64,000 nucleotides of DNA, from assembly GCA_038526245.1 (NCBI GenBank), contig JBCBGZ010000006.1, forward strand, positions 1 to 64,000, in the 5' to 3' direction. Below the pieces are notes generated by a model. The model was not told the origin of the DNA, searched no databases, and was given only the letters and a program-made list of their open reading frames with translations. This document shows positions 50,116 through 60,001 of the stretch, one piece after another (positions within the stretch are counted from its first letter, which is position 1; every line of letters starts with the position of its first letter). Position numbers and translations under genes: made by a program. This DNA comes from UBA5336 sp038526245 (lineage in GTDB: Bacteria; Pseudomonadota; Alphaproteobacteria; Caulobacterales; Hyphomonadaceae).

Positions 50116-53100
50116 TCAAAGCCCGCTCCGTGCTCTGTTTAGCGCTTCTAACAGAAGCGGGCGAGGCAGGGGCATAAGTCGTGGACCATCGGTCCACACC
50201 AGAACGCACTCCACGCTGCGCCCCGGAAAACCAGCTTCAAGTACGTTCTGATAGGCGGCCATTTGCACAAGATAGGCATCCCCGACGCCTTCGGCTGTCT
50301 TGGGAGGAGGGCGGTCTGTCTTGATATCGGCCACGAGGATCTGTGTGTCGGTGATCACCAGGCGGTCGACCCGGCCATTGATCACCGTCCCGTCCGGCCA
50401 GCCGGTCCCGGCCCCGACAATCGCCGCTTCCGCCCGTCCTTCGGGGCTGAACACGTCGGACATGGCTGGGTCCGCCAGGGTTGCGAGCGACGTTTCGGCG
50501 ATCTCCCGGCGTTCGTCGTCGCGCAGGGCGCTCTCCTTGGCCAGGAAACGGGCTGCGGCATCGGCGCGCTCATCTTCACCAAGTTGCGGTAGCCGTTCCA
50601 GCAGGCTGTGGATCAGGCGGCCTCTCAGGCGACGGTCCGGGGGGCGGGGGCCGAGGGGGTCAGTCACGGGGGCTGCATCTGCCGTAAGGTGCGAGGGGCT
50701 GATGGCGCGAGCGCCGCGCGCTTCAGCCTGCGGTGTCTCGCGCAGCCAGGTCGGGCCACGCCCAAGGGCCGTACTCGTACCTTTAGCGGGCGCGGATACG
50801 GGCGGCGCCGCGCCGAGCGCCAGGATACCCGTCGCGTCGTCTTCCATAGCGCCGGCTCGGGCAAAGCCCTTGGCGCAGAGGTCATACCAGGAGAGGTCCG
50901 CGAAGCCTGGCGCGCTGCGGCCATACCAGGCGCCGCAGACAATCAGTCGGTCCTGAGCCCGGGTCAGCGCCACATAAAGGAGGCGCACATGCTCCTCCAA
51001 CATGCGGGCTCTGGCGTCTTCGCGCGCGGCTGCGAGGTGGTCTGTGTCACCGGCCTTGCTGGGCGCCCAGACGGGCAGGCCGTCTTCCAGGGTCAAAAGC
51101 GCGCTGCGTTGGGGGCCCGGGGCGGATGTTGTGTCCGGCAGGATCACGACGGGCGCTTGAAGCCCTTTGGCACCGTGGACGGTCATCACGCGCACGGCTC
51201 CGCCCGCTTCGGCCAGGTCGCGTTTGATCTCGCTCTGGTCGGTTTCCATGGCGGACAAGAAGGTCTGTAGGCTTGCGCCGCGCTCGCCATCATGGGCCAG
51301 GGCGCGGGCGCAAAGGGCTTCGATTGGATCGCGCGCGGGCGAGCCGAGGCGGGCACCGATCCGATCCCAGCCCGTCTCTTTGCCCCGGACAGGGCATTCC
51401 AAAACTGCGGTCAGGAACTCAAAGGGGGGCCAACTGCTCCGCTCCAGCAGCGCTTCAAGAAACGCGCGGGGGGCCGTGTGTTCAGGAGCTTTGCTCGCTT
51501 GCAATCTTGACCACAGGGAGGTCGACTTGCCCCGCCCATGGGCGAGCGGGAAGAGGTGGTCATTGTCATCGACCAGATCACAAAACGGACCGCGCAGGAT
51601 CTCTGCCAGAGTCAGGTCATCGCTGGGCATCAGCACGAAGCGGATCAGGTTCAGGCAGTCCTGCACGCCGATATGGTCAGAGAGCACCAGCCGGTCGGCC
51701 CCGGCCACGGGCAAGCCCTCGCGCTTCAAATTCTGGATGAGGGCATCGAACAGGCCGCCCTTGCGCTTGCGCACCAGGATCAGCACGTCCCCCGCGGTCA
51801 TCGGCTTCCTGCGCCAGCCACCATCGGGCCCCTCGACCCAGACTGTCTCACCCCTGTCTACCATTTGGCGCACATGGCCCGCCAACTGCGCGGCCAGCCG
51901 GGCCTTGGGCGAAGATTCGCCCTGCGCATCCACAGGCGCATCCCAGGGGTCGTCTTCCGGTGCGTCTGCCTTTTCCTCGATGGGCCAAAGCTCGACTCGG
52001 CCAGCCTGGTTGGCGCGCCGCGCAGTGTGGGTGGTCAGGTCTGCCGTCGCTGGAGGCTGGCTGCGCGTCGCTGGCACATCAATGGCAGACTGGGCCATCA
52101 CGCCGTCCACCGCGCTGAGCACTTCAGGGCAGGAGCGGAAGGACATGAGCATGTCGGGCGTGTGGCCTTCGCCGCGCGTGCGGGTGATGAACGCCCGCTT
52201 GCCCGTCAGGAAGAGGCGTGGGTCGGCGCCCTGAAAGGAATAGATCGATTGTTTTTCATCGCCGACGACAAACAGGGTGCGTGGATCGGTTTCGCGCTCG
52301 GCGCCGAGGCCCGCGAAGAACTCCTCCGTCAGGGCGTGGAGGATGTCCCATTGTTCCGGTGCAGTGTCCTGCGCCTCATCCAGCAGCACATGGGTCAGCC
52401 CGCCATCCAGCTTGTAGAGGACCCAGGCGGCAAGACCCGAGCGCGTGAGCAGGGCCTGGGCCGCCGCGATCAAATCGTCGAAATCCAGCGCGCCGCGGGC
52501 GGCTTTCTCTTGTGCATAGGCTTCCAAGAGGGGGCGGGCCAGCCGCAACAGCCCTTCGGTTCGCTCCACGGCTTCGGCGGCCAGGACGTCGTTTTCAGCT
52601 TGTTTCAGCCGCGTGATCTCCCGCCCCTCGGGCACAGTGATCGAAAACAGGTCGGCTATTTCTGGCGGGGCTTTCTTCGTGAAAATGTTGGATTTGCGAT
52701 GCCCGCCTTTGGAGTCGCGCCAGAGTCCGCGCAGCCGGGCGAAACGCTCTGCCAGGTCGTCTGCGTTCAGGGCATCTTCCAACGTTGCAGCCAGGCCCTG
52801 TTCCTTCTTCGAACCCGCCTGGAGCACCTCGATGGCGCCGCGATAGTCATCTGCCGGTAACCGCGTGTCCACCGCAGCTCTCAGCAGGTCCGCCACGCTG
52901 GCATCCGGGGCGCCAAGTGCATCTCGCAGGGCGACGCTCGGATCATCGCCGTGACGCAGCAGGGCATCTCCCGCTGATTTCGCCAGTCCCAATGCCGCGT
53001 CAATGCCCAGCCCGCCGCCTTCAAGGGCAATGGCGTCAAGGATGTCAGGGTGGCGTTCGGCCAGATCGAGTACGGCATTGCGGGCTGCCGACTGCCACAT

Positions 53101-53598
53101 TGCTTCGGCATCGGCCTCCTCGATTTCCCGGAAGCCGGGAACAATCCCTGCTTCCAGTGGGAACCGGCGCAAGAGGCGGGCGCTGAACGCGTGGATCGTC
53201 TCAATGCGCAGGCCACCCGGCGTCTCAAGGGCCTTGGCAAACAGGGCGCGGGCTTTCTTGATCGCCGCGTCATCATAGCTGCCGGGATCACGCCCCTCCA
53301 GCGCGCCCAGGCGCCGGGCGAGCTCTGCGCCCTCCATCACCGACCAATCGCCCAACCGTTTGAACAGGCGCGAAATCATCTCATTCGCCGCAGCCCGCGT
53401 GTACGTGATGCACAAGATCGAATCCGGCGGGGCATCGCGCAGCAGAAGGCGGGCAACCCGGTCGATCAGCACCTTGGTTTTGCCCGAGCCGGCATTGGCC
53501 GCCACCCAGGCAGACTGAACCGGATCGGCTGCGATCGCCTGGGCGTTTCCTGCCGCCGCATAGGCATCAGTGTCGGGGGAAAAGACAGGCTCAGTCAT
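50116..53598 (-). CDS. addA: Double-strand break repair helicase-nuclease AddA
   Basis: A 1160-residue UvrD-type helicase with a C-terminal nuclease; with AddB it resects double-strand breaks for RecA. Motif I AANAGSGKTKVLIDRVARLLL, motif Ia CITYTRAAANEM, motif II VLLDEAQDTAPEQW, motif III VVGDEKQSIYSFQGADPRLF, VMTVHGAKGLQAPVVILPDT and LYVALTRAQDRLIV are in order. The PD-(D/E)XK nuclease core is near the end (TQILVADIKTDRPPP ... YLVQMAAYQNVL). The start at 53598 overlaps the addB stop by eight bases; the longer frame to 53655 has no support. Confidence 0.96.
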   Translation of the reverse strand: MTEPVFSPDTDAYAAAGNAQAIAADPVQSAWVAANAGSGKTKVLIDRVARLLLRDAPPDSILCITYTRAAANEMISRLFKRLGDWSVMEGAELARRLGALEGRDPGSYDDAAIKKARALFAKALETPGGLRIETIHAFSARLLRRFPLEAGIVPGFREIEEADAEAMWQSAARNAVLDLAERHPDILDAIALEGGGLGIDAALGLAKSAGDALLRHGDDPSVALRDALGAPDASVADLLRAAVDTRLPADDYRGAIEVLQAGSKKEQGLAATLEDALNADDLAERFARLRGLWRDSKGGHRKSNIFTKKAPPEIADLFSITVPEGREITRLKQAENDVLAAEAVERTEGLLRLARPLLEAYAQEKAARGALDFDDLIAAAQALLTRSGLAAWVLYKLDGGLTHVLLDEAQDTAPEQWDILHALTEEFFAGLGAERETDPRTLFVVGDEKQSIYSFQGADPRLFLTGKRAFITRTRGEGHTPDMLMSFRSCPEVLSAVDGVMAQSAIDVPATRSQPPATADLTTHTARRANQAGRVELWPIEEKADAPEDDPWDAPVDAQGESSPKARLAAQLAGHVRQMVDRGETVWVEGPDGGWRRKPMTAGDVLILVRKRKGGLFDALIQNLKREGLPVAGADRLVLSDHIGVQDCLNLIRFVLMPSDDLTLAEILRGPFCDLVDDNDHLFPLAHGRGKSTSLWSRLQASKAPEHTAPRAFLEALLERSSWPPFEFLTAVLECPVRGKETGWDRIGARLGSPARDPIEALCARALAHDGERGASLQTFLSAMETDQSEIKRDLAEAGGAVRVMTVHGAKGLQAPVVILPDTTSAPGPQRSALLTLEDGLPVWAPSKAGDTDHLAAAREDARARMLEEHVRLLYVALTRAQDRLIVCGAWYGRSAPGFADLSWYDLCAKGFARAGAMEDDATGILALGAAPPVSAPAKGTSTALGRGPTWLRETPQAEARGARAISPSHLTADAAPVTDPLGPRPPDRRLRGRLIHSLLERLPQLGEDERADAAARFLAKESALRDDERREIAETSLATLADPAMSDVFSPEGRAEAAIVGAGTGWPDGTVINGRVDRLVITDTQILVADIKTDRPPPKTAEGVGDAYLVQMAAYQNVLEAGFPGRSVECVLVWTDGPRLMPLPRPLLLEALNRARSGL

Positions 53599-56500
53599 CG
53601 TCGATCTCGCTGGTCCATTCCGCGCGCCGGGCAAGGCGGCCATAGTCGCCCTCATACTTCACGAATTGCGCGCGTGGGGCCGAGAGGTAGGCGCGGTTTG
53701 GGTCGCCATAGGCGCCGATCAGCTTGGTCAGTCCCTCACGCGCCTCTTCGGCGAGGTCCTGCGGGGAGGCGCTCAAATTCCGGCCCGTACCGATGACGCG
53801 CACATCGGGCTTGGCCTTCACGGCGACATAGGTGAGTTCGCCGACACTGGCGGCGGCGACCCCTTCAAAACCGCCCGAACTGGCGATCAGCGCCTGCAGC
53901 GGCATTTGCTGGGAGAGGCCGGCGGCGATCTCCTTGTCCGAGGGGGGATTGCCGGTTTTGAAGTCAAGCACGGCGAGATCTCCGCCAATGCGGCGTTCGA
54001 TCCGGTCAGCCACGGCGCTGAGGGTGAAATCCGGCAAGCCGGGCCGGGGGAAAGTGTAAGAGCCTTTGACTTCCAGGTGCGGCTCGCCTTCCAAGCCCGC
54101 CTGACGCGTCGCGTGCCAGTCCACATACCAGGCTGCCATGTTCCGAAGGATTGCCCGCCGCCCAGCCAGGCTCTCGCGTGTCTCGCCATGCCAACGCAAT
54201 TCGGTTTCCAGCAGGTCTAAAAGACCGTCCGTACCGATACCGGGTCGGGCGTCGAAAAGTTCCAGCGCGCGGTGGACCGCCGTGCCAGTTTCGCGCGCAT
54301 CAATGGGCTTGCCCAGCGGCGCCAGAGGCGAGAGCCGCAGGACGCTTTCCGCATAGATCGCGTAGGGATCACGCTGCAGCGTGTCGATACGGGTGACGGA
54401 CAAACGGGTGGGACGGGCGGTCACGGGTGGTGTGGGCTTGGGCACCGCATGGTCAGGCGGTTGTTCCGTAAGCGGTACCTTCAAGGCGCTGGCCCAAGCG
54501 CGCGGGTCCTGATCGGCATGAGGGGCGAGCGCTGCTGCGGCTTCGTCTCCCAGGGCGCCGCGCACGAGTGTCTGCAGCCGCCAGACCCAGCGCGAGGCGA
54601 CGGCGGGAGCATCTTCCCGGCGCTCTGAATACATCAGCGTCACCCGGGGCGCGCAGGCGAGACCGGCGAAATCATGGGCGGCAAGACCCATCAGGGTTTC
54701 GGGGTCTTCCAGGCCAAGCTTGAGACGCAGCTTGCGCGGCAGGAAGGTGTCAGCGCCCGGTTGGCGCGGCCAGATATTCTCGTTCAAGCCCGCAAGGATC
54801 AGGTGATCGGCGGTCTGGAGGCGCGCTTCCAACGGTCCCCAGATTGACAGGCGCGGGTGGTCCGGCGCGCTGGATGCGACCTTTGCTTCGCTCGCAAGCG
54901 TGCGCACGAGGGCCAGCCAGTCTTGGGGTGGAAGGGCGCCGATTGGCTCGGCCAATAGGTCGAGCTGGTCGATCAGTTGTGCCAGGGCAGCGCCGTCTGC
55001 GCCGCGCCAAAGGGTTTCCAGATCGAAGATGCTCGGCAGTGCTGCACGCAGGCGCGAACGGAATGCGGCGGGGTCCAGCGCGTCACCCGCCTTGAGCGCT
55101 TGCTCCAGGTCCGCAAGCTGGTGGGCGACCGCCTCAATGAATTCCAGCGTGCTGCCGCCGGGCCGCTCGCGCAAGCGTTCATCACTGAGGCGTCGGCGGA
55201 CGTTTTCAGCCAGGTCGGAGAGGCTGTCCCACCAGACCACGCCGCGCAGCACCCAGCGTTCGAAGGCTTCCGCGCCTTGCCAGTTTTGTCCGTGCGGGGC
55301 GCGGAGCAAGGCTGCCATCAAAACCGGATCGGCGGGGTCGCACCACCAGGCCAGGAGGGCGTCAAAACTGGCCCCGGCAGCGGTGCGCAAAAGAGGGGTG
55401 CCTTCCGATGGCGAGACGTCCAGTCCCCAGCGCTTCAGCAATGCGCTGACCCGGCGCGACAGGGCGGCATCGGGGCTTACGAGGGCAGCAGTCTGGCCCG
55501 GTGTTTCGAGCACCGAACGCATCAGGCACGCTGCCGCTAGTGCTTCTTCTGTCTCGTCTCGGCAGGCAATCACGTCCAGCCCGCGCAGCGCATCTCGTGT
55601 GAAGTCGGAGGGCGCGCGCGCCCCGGCCAGTATGCCCAGGCGATCACGCCAATCACCCGTAAGTGCGGCGGGCGACAGGCTCTCATGAATGAGCGCGCGG
55701 CGGTCTTCCCAAGCGGATGCCCCAACGCCCGGCAGACATGGTACGGCGGACGCAGAGGTGCCGAACTCACGGAGCGTGCGGACAAGGGCATGCTGGGGGT
55801 GGCCTGGCTCATCAGATATCGCTGCGGCGTCATCTTCGGATAGGGCGCCATCCACGCCGGGCAGGATCACCGCACCCCGGGGCAAGGCCAGGGCCGCGTC
55901 CATGAGGATCCGGCTGGCGGGCGTGGCCCCGGTTGAGCCTGCGATCACCACCGGGGCTTTGGGCGGGGCTGCGCGCCAGGTCTGGGCAATCATGCGCGCT
56001 GCGGCGAGGCGCCGGACGAGCGGGTCCATGGCGCCTTGTTCCGCCAGCCAGTCCGGCCAGGCTTCTGTGATGATGGACAGGAACTGGACCGATTGATCCC
56101 AATGGGAGGCGAGGTCCGCAGTTTCCACCAGCTCCGGCAGGCGTGACCAATCAACATCGCCCGTTATGGCCGCAGCATCGAGCAAACTTGCCAGTTCCCG
56201 GGCAGAGGACAATGCCGCATGGGGTGGCAAATCGATGTCCCGGGCCGACCGGAACCATGCCATGACGAGGCTCATCAAAGCCCCGTCACGCCGGGCGCTG
56301 GATAGGGCCGGGCCGAGGTCTGCAAAGGCGCTATCGACGCCAGGAGGGGCGTCATCGGTTTCAAGGTCCCCGAGCGCCCGGATTTGCGGCATCAGGACCG
56401 CGCCGCCGTCCCCCGCAGCCGAATGGAGGGCCAGCGCGAGGGCCCGGGCTGAACGCCGATTAGGAACATAAATGACGCCATCGGCCAGCGCATCGGGGCG

Positions 56501-56638
56501 CTTTGGCAGGTTCACGGCATCGGAAAGGGCACTCGCCAGCCCGTCCAGGAAAGGTGTGCCTGTCGGGACCGTCCAGAGCCGTGGCGCACCCGGCGCGAAG
56601 AGGCCTTTATCGCTCAATGGCCGTGGCACCGCATCCAC
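53591..56638 (-). CDS. addB: Double-strand break repair protein AddB
   Basis: A 1015-residue partner of AddA. The N-terminal half is a degenerate helicase (GVIYVPNRRSARALALALHSA, VVIAGSTGATPASRILMDAA, LILAGLNENIWPRQPGADTFLPRKLRLKLGL). The C-terminal nuclease shows RIDTLQRDPYAIYAESVLRLSPL, GTAVHRALELFDA and DLAVLDFKTGNPP. The length and lack of an obvious four-cysteine iron-sulfur site fit the alphaproteobacterial AddB type. Overlaps the murU end by 25 bases. Confidence 0.94.
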   Translation of the reverse strand: MDAVPRPLSDKGLFAPGAPRLWTVPTGTPFLDGLASALSDAVNLPKRPDALADGVIYVPNRRSARALALALHSAAGDGGAVLMPQIRALGDLETDDAPPGVDSAFADLGPALSSARRDGALMSLVMAWFRSARDIDLPPHAALSSARELASLLDAAAITGDVDWSRLPELVETADLASHWDQSVQFLSIITEAWPDWLAEQGAMDPLVRRLAAARMIAQTWRAAPPKAPVVIAGSTGATPASRILMDAALALPRGAVILPGVDGALSEDDAAAISDEPGHPQHALVRTLREFGTSASAVPCLPGVGASAWEDRRALIHESLSPAALTGDWRDRLGILAGARAPSDFTRDALRGLDVIACRDETEEALAAACLMRSVLETPGQTAALVSPDAALSRRVSALLKRWGLDVSPSEGTPLLRTAAGASFDALLAWWCDPADPVLMAALLRAPHGQNWQGAEAFERWVLRGVVWWDSLSDLAENVRRRLSDERLRERPGGSTLEFIEAVAHQLADLEQALKAGDALDPAAFRSRLRAALPSIFDLETLWRGADGAALAQLIDQLDLLAEPIGALPPQDWLALVRTLASEAKVASSAPDHPRLSIWGPLEARLQTADHLILAGLNENIWPRQPGADTFLPRKLRLKLGLEDPETLMGLAAHDFAGLACAPRVTLMYSERREDAPAVASRWVWRLQTLVRGALGDEAAAALAPHADQDPRAWASALKVPLTEQPPDHAVPKPTPPVTARPTRLSVTRIDTLQRDPYAIYAESVLRLSPLAPLGKPIDARETGTAVHRALELFDARPGIGTDGLLDLLETELRWHGETRESLAGRRAILRNMAAWYVDWHATRQAGLEGEPHLEVKGSYTFPRPGLPDFTLSAVADRIERRIGGDLAVLDFKTGNPPSDKEIAAGLSQQMPLQALIASSGGFEGVAAASVGELTYVAVKAKPDVRVIGTGRNLSASPQDLAEEAREGLTKLIGAYGDPNRAYLSAPRAQFVKYEGDYGRLARRAEWTSEIDDD

Positions 56639-57336
56639 ATATTGGCATCTTCGAGGGCCTGGGGATCACCAATGTGCAGCCAGAACCTGTCGAGCGGCAG
56701 GCCGTGGAGGCGACCTGCGGCGAGCATCGGTTCCCAAACACGATTGGCGGAAAACTTCTCCACTGGCAGGCCATCGAAAGCCTTCGGGTCCATGATGCGT
56801 GTACCGGCAAAGGCCCAGGGCGCGCTGCCAGCGTCCCCACGCCGTTTCAAGGCGCCGCCGTCTTCGCGGAAGAAGTCACCCGCGCTGCGGAACCCGATGC
56901 AACGTCCAAGATCGGCCAGCAGCAAGAGTTCGTCCATATTGCTGCGTTCATAGTTCGCCGCCAAATCGCGCAGGGGCTGGCCGTCGCAGGGTGCCCACAT
57001 GGCGTCGGTGTTAATCACGAAAATCGGATCATCGCCGAGCAGATCACGTGCTTTTGCAATGCCGCCACCGGTCTCCAACAGCTCTTCGCGCTCATCCGAA
57101 ATGACGATTTCGATGTCTGTTCGGTTGGCGAGGTGCGTTTCCAGCAAGTCAGCGCACCAATGCACATTCACCACGGCGCGCTGAACACCGGCATCGACCA
57201 CGGCATCGAGAAAGTGATCGATCATGGGGCGACCGGAGACGGGCACCATGGGCTTTGGCTTGTCCAGGGTCAGCGGGCGCATCCGCGTGCCGAGGCCGGC
57301 GGCCAGCAGGAACGCGGTGTGGGGCATTTGCGTCAT
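56614..57336 (-). CDS. murU: N-acetylmuramate alpha-1-phosphate uridylyltransferase-like protein
   Basis: A 240-residue sugar-nucleotide transferase: AFLLAAGLGTRMRPLTLDKPKPMVPVSGRPMIDHFLDAV, ETGGGIAKARDLLGDDPIFVINTDAMW and the C-terminal WLHIGDPQALEDAN. Directly after amgK, it completes the AmgK-MurU shortcut, which turns recycled N-acetylmuramic acid into UDP-MurNAc and bypasses the fosfomycin-sensitive MurA step. The start overlaps amgK's end by four bases. Assignment is by motifs and gene order. Confidence 0.9.
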   Translation of the reverse strand: MTQMPHTAFLLAAGLGTRMRPLTLDKPKPMVPVSGRPMIDHFLDAVVDAGVQRAVVNVHWCADLLETHLANRTDIEIVISDEREELLETGGGIAKARDLLGDDPIFVINTDAMWAPCDGQPLRDLAANYERSNMDELLLLADLGRCIGFRSAGDFFREDGGALKRRGDAGSAPWAFAGTRIMDPKAFDGLPVEKFSANRVWEPMLAAGRLHGLPLDRFWLHIGDPQALEDANMWMRCHGH

Positions 57337-58439
57337 CGTGCGCGCTCCAGAATATGGGGGGCGATCTCACCCATGAAGTCCGCCATTCCGGCCATGCCTG
57401 GCTGGCGCAGATTGCGGGCCAGGATGTCGAGTTGCCGGGGTAGGAAATCGTGGTAGCGGGGTTTCTTGTCCCGGAAAATCAGGCGCGCAAAGAGGCCGGA
57501 TATCCGTAGGGCGTTCAGCGTGCCGATCACCGCCAATTGCTCGTGCAGTGTATCGCGCGCCGTCGGTGCGTGGGCGAGATAGGCCGTAATGGCCGCGTCC
57601 CGGGCCGCAGGTGACACCTCGCGGCGCGCATCCTGGGTCAGCATCGCCATGTCCCAGCCGGCCCAGCCTCGCACCGCATCCTGGAAGTCCAGTAGGCCGA
57701 TCCTGGCGGAGCCGGACCTGTCCGGCAACCAAAGCAGGTTTTCGGCGTGGTAGTCGCGCAGGGTAAAAACGCGCTCAAAGGATTGCGCCCGGTCGATCAG
57801 TTTGTCCCGCTCGGCGGTCCATCGCGCCTCAGCCGCCTCATCCCACCGCAGTTGGTCATCGAATTGGGGATACCATTCGGCGAAGAGGTTGGCATTCGTG
57901 CGCAGAGCCAGCGCGTCAAAATCAAGAATCGGCCATGTGTGGCCGTGTCCTGAGGCGGCGCTTGGTGCGGGCGTCTGGTGAAGCTGGCCGAGCAAATCCC
58001 CCGCGGCGGCGTATAGCTCGACTTCATCTGCCGCGCCGCGCTCCACCAGCCGGGCAAACTCGCGCCCTGTTCCGAAATCCTCGATCAGGGCGAGGCCTGC
58101 ATCGGCATCTGCGGCGAGAATGGCCGGGGCGGACAACCCCTTTCGGCGCAGTTCTTCGGCAATGGCGACGAAGGCGTCCACGCGCGAAGCCGCCAGGCGG
58201 GTCGATGCATTCCAGCCGAGCGATTGGCGGGTTTGATCATCTGCGTCCGGGGGGCAGGTCGGGTCTTCTACACCGGGCGCATCCATCAGCATCGCCGTGC
58301 TGCCATCGTCTCTGACGAGACGAATATAGCGCCGCGTTGAAGCGTCCTGGCCCAGCGGATGGTGCGCAGCGCTCCCCCAGCCTTCCCGTGCGAGGAAAGC
58401 TGAAATGGCGGCATCACGCGAGTCAGACTGTAAAGGCAT
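57333..58439 (-). CDS. amgK: Anomeric MurNAc/GlcNAc kinase AmgK (aminoglycoside phosphotransferase fold)
   Basis: A 368-residue APH-fold kinase. The N-lobe has QDASTRRYIRLVRDDGSTAMLMDAPG, the catalytic loop LRDYHAENLLWLPDR and the metal-binding segment IGLLDFQDAVRGWAGWDMAML. AmgK phosphorylates the anomeric carbon of MurNAc in peptidoglycan recycling, supplying MurU. The ATG at 58439 lies 16 bases inside the tsaE 3' end; the frame extends further to 58502 without support. It sits between tsaE and murU, a conserved order. Confidence 0.92.
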   Translation of the reverse strand: MPLQSDSRDAAISAFLAREGWGSAAHHPLGQDASTRRYIRLVRDDGSTAMLMDAPGVEDPTCPPDADDQTRQSLGWNASTRLAASRVDAFVAIAEELRRKGLSAPAILAADADAGLALIEDFGTGREFARLVERGAADEVELYAAAGDLLGQLHQTPAPSAASGHGHTWPILDFDALALRTNANLFAEWYPQFDDQLRWDEAAEARWTAERDKLIDRAQSFERVFTLRDYHAENLLWLPDRSGSARIGLLDFQDAVRGWAGWDMAMLTQDARREVSPAARDAAITAYLAHAPTARDTLHEQLAVIGTLNALRISGLFARLIFRDKKPRYHDFLPRQLDILARNLRQPGMAGMADFMGEIAPHILERAR

Positions 58440-58872
58440 GGGCAACATCCTGCCAGTCTTCGCCAGACCATTCCAGCACCGCCCGGCGGCCTTCCCCAAC
58501 AATTTCGATGGAAATCGTCATGCGCCAGACCGGCAGCCGCGCGCCGGCCTTGCCGGGCCACTCGATCAGGCTGAGGCCGTCCAGCGTGTCGTCCCATCCC
58601 AATTCATCAAGTTCTGCCGGGTCCTCGAGGCGATAAAGATCGAAATGATAGATCGGGAAATTGGGGCCTTCATAGGTCTGAACCAGCGTAAAAGTGGGGC
58701 TGGGAACTTCAGTTGGCGCACCGAGGAGCGCCGAGACAAGCGCCCGGCTGAATGTGGTCTTGCCTGCGCCGAGGTCGCCCTTGAGCGCGATGACGTGACC
58801 GGCTTTCAGGTGCGGTGCGAGGCGCTCGGCGAGCGTTTGCGTGGCAGCAAGGTCCGGCAGGTCAACGATCAT
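58423..58872 (-). CDS. tsaE: tRNA threonylcarbamoyladenosine biosynthesis ATPase TsaE
   Basis: A 149-residue P-loop protein: Walker A GDLGAGKTTFSRAL, PSPTFTLVQTYEG, IYHFDLYRLEDPAELDELGW and LIEWPGK. It supports the TsaB-TsaD complex that transfers the threonylcarbamoyl group, working downstream of the Sua5 at 28.1 kb. The ATG at 58872 begins the domain; the frame reaches 58950 through shadow sequence. It overlaps both proB and amgK. Confidence 0.95.
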   Translation of the reverse strand: MIVDLPDLAATQTLAERLAPHLKAGHVIALKGDLGAGKTTFSRALVSALLGAPTEVPSPTFTLVQTYEGPNFPIYHFDLYRLEDPAELDELGWDDTLDGLSLIEWPGKAGARLPVWRMTISIEIVGEGRRAVLEWSGEDWQDVAHAFTV

Positions 58873-60001
58873 GGGGCCACGCGAGGACAATGTCGTCCCG
58901 GTGCACAACGGCAGGGCGGCCGCGATAGCCAAGTGTTTCGCGCACGGCATCGCTTTGCAGACCTTTGATGGCGGCGATGTCGCGCGCCGAATAGGCCGTC
59001 ACACCCTTGCCGATGACTTGTCCCTCGGCTTCGGCAATCTCGACTGCGGCCCCGCGCTCGAAATTGCCAAGTAACCCTGTCACGCCCACCGGCAGAAGGC
59101 TTGCGCCCTCTCGTATGGCTTTGGCAGCGCCGCTGTCGACGGTGATCTGCCCTTCCGGTTTCAGATTGCTGGCGAGCCATTGCACGCGCGCGGCTGCCGG
59201 GGTGAGCCGGCTGGAAATCAGCGTATGGCGCGCACCGGCTTGCAGGGCGTTGAGGGGGTGGTCGCCGCGCCCATCGGCGATGATCGTGGCGCATCCCGCA
59301 ACAATGGCGATCTTCGCTGCCGCCAGTTTCGTGGCCATCCCGCCCGAGCCAACATCGGCCTCGGCATTGGCTGCGCCGGCCATGGCTTCATGGTCGGCGG
59401 TCAGGTCCTCGATGTGGGGCAGGTGTCTTGCAGAGGCATTTGTGCGGGGATCTGCCGTGTAAAGCCCGTCCACATCGGACAACAGGATAAGCACATCGGC
59501 CTTCATCATCTGGGCCACGCGCGCTGCCAGGCGGTCATTGTCGCCATAGCGAATTTCGTCCGTGGCCACCGTGTCATTCTCATTGATGACGGGCAGCCCA
59601 CCCGCCGTCAGGATTGTTTCGAGTGTAGCGCGCGCATTCAACCACCGTCGACGCGTCTCGGTATCGTCGAGCGTGATAAGGGACTGGGCCACGGGCAAAC
59701 TATGGGGCGCGAATGCGGCCTCGAGGGCCTGGATCAATCGCGGCTGACCGAAGGCCGCAGCGGCTTGCTTCTCTTCCAGCTTGCGGGGTCTGTCCGGGCC
59801 AAGCGTAGACCGGCCCAGGGCAATCGCGCCGGAGCTAACCAGAAGGACGTCCTTGCCAGCGTCGCAGAGCGCAGCGATGTCGGCCGCGAGGCTTTCGATC
59901 CACCGGGTCCGAGGGGCGCCATCGCGGCTGATCAGGGCGGAGCCAACCTTTATGACGATCCGATTAGCGCCTTGCAGGGCCTGGCTCACACCGGGCTCCA
60001 T
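58862..60001 (-). CDS. proB: Glutamate 5-kinase
   Basis: 379 residues; first enzyme of proline synthesis. The amino-acid-kinase domain shows RIVIKVGSALIS, VLLVSSGAIALGR, LPVINENDTVATDEIRYGDNDRLAARVAQMM and LLSDVDGLYTADPR, GSGGMATKLAAAKIA. The C-terminal ~75 residues are a PUA domain (GQITVDSGAAKAIREGASLLPVGVTGLLG). ProA is not adjacent. It overlaps the end of obgE by 16 bases. Confidence 0.96.
   Translation of the reverse strand: MEPGVSQALQGANRIVIKVGSALISRDGAPRTRWIESLAADIAALCDAGKDVLLVSSGAIALGRSTLGPDRPRKLEEKQAAAAFGQPRLIQALEAAFAPHSLPVAQSLITLDDTETRRRWLNARATLETILTAGGLPVINENDTVATDEIRYGDNDRLAARVAQMMKADVLILLSDVDGLYTADPRTNASARHLPHIEDLTADHEAMAGAANAEADVGSGGMATKLAAAKIAIVAGCATIIADGRGDHPLNALQAGARHTLISSRLTPAAARVQWLASNLKPEGQITVDSGAAKAIREGASLLPVGVTGLLGNFERGAAVEIAEAEGQVIGKGVTAYSARDIAAIKGLQSDAVRETLGYRGRPAVVHRDDIVLAWPHDR

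Noticed and set aside
51538..52860. 440-codon plus-strand frame opposite addA
   Set aside because: Antisense to helicase motifs of addA; His/Gln/Gly-rich shadow.
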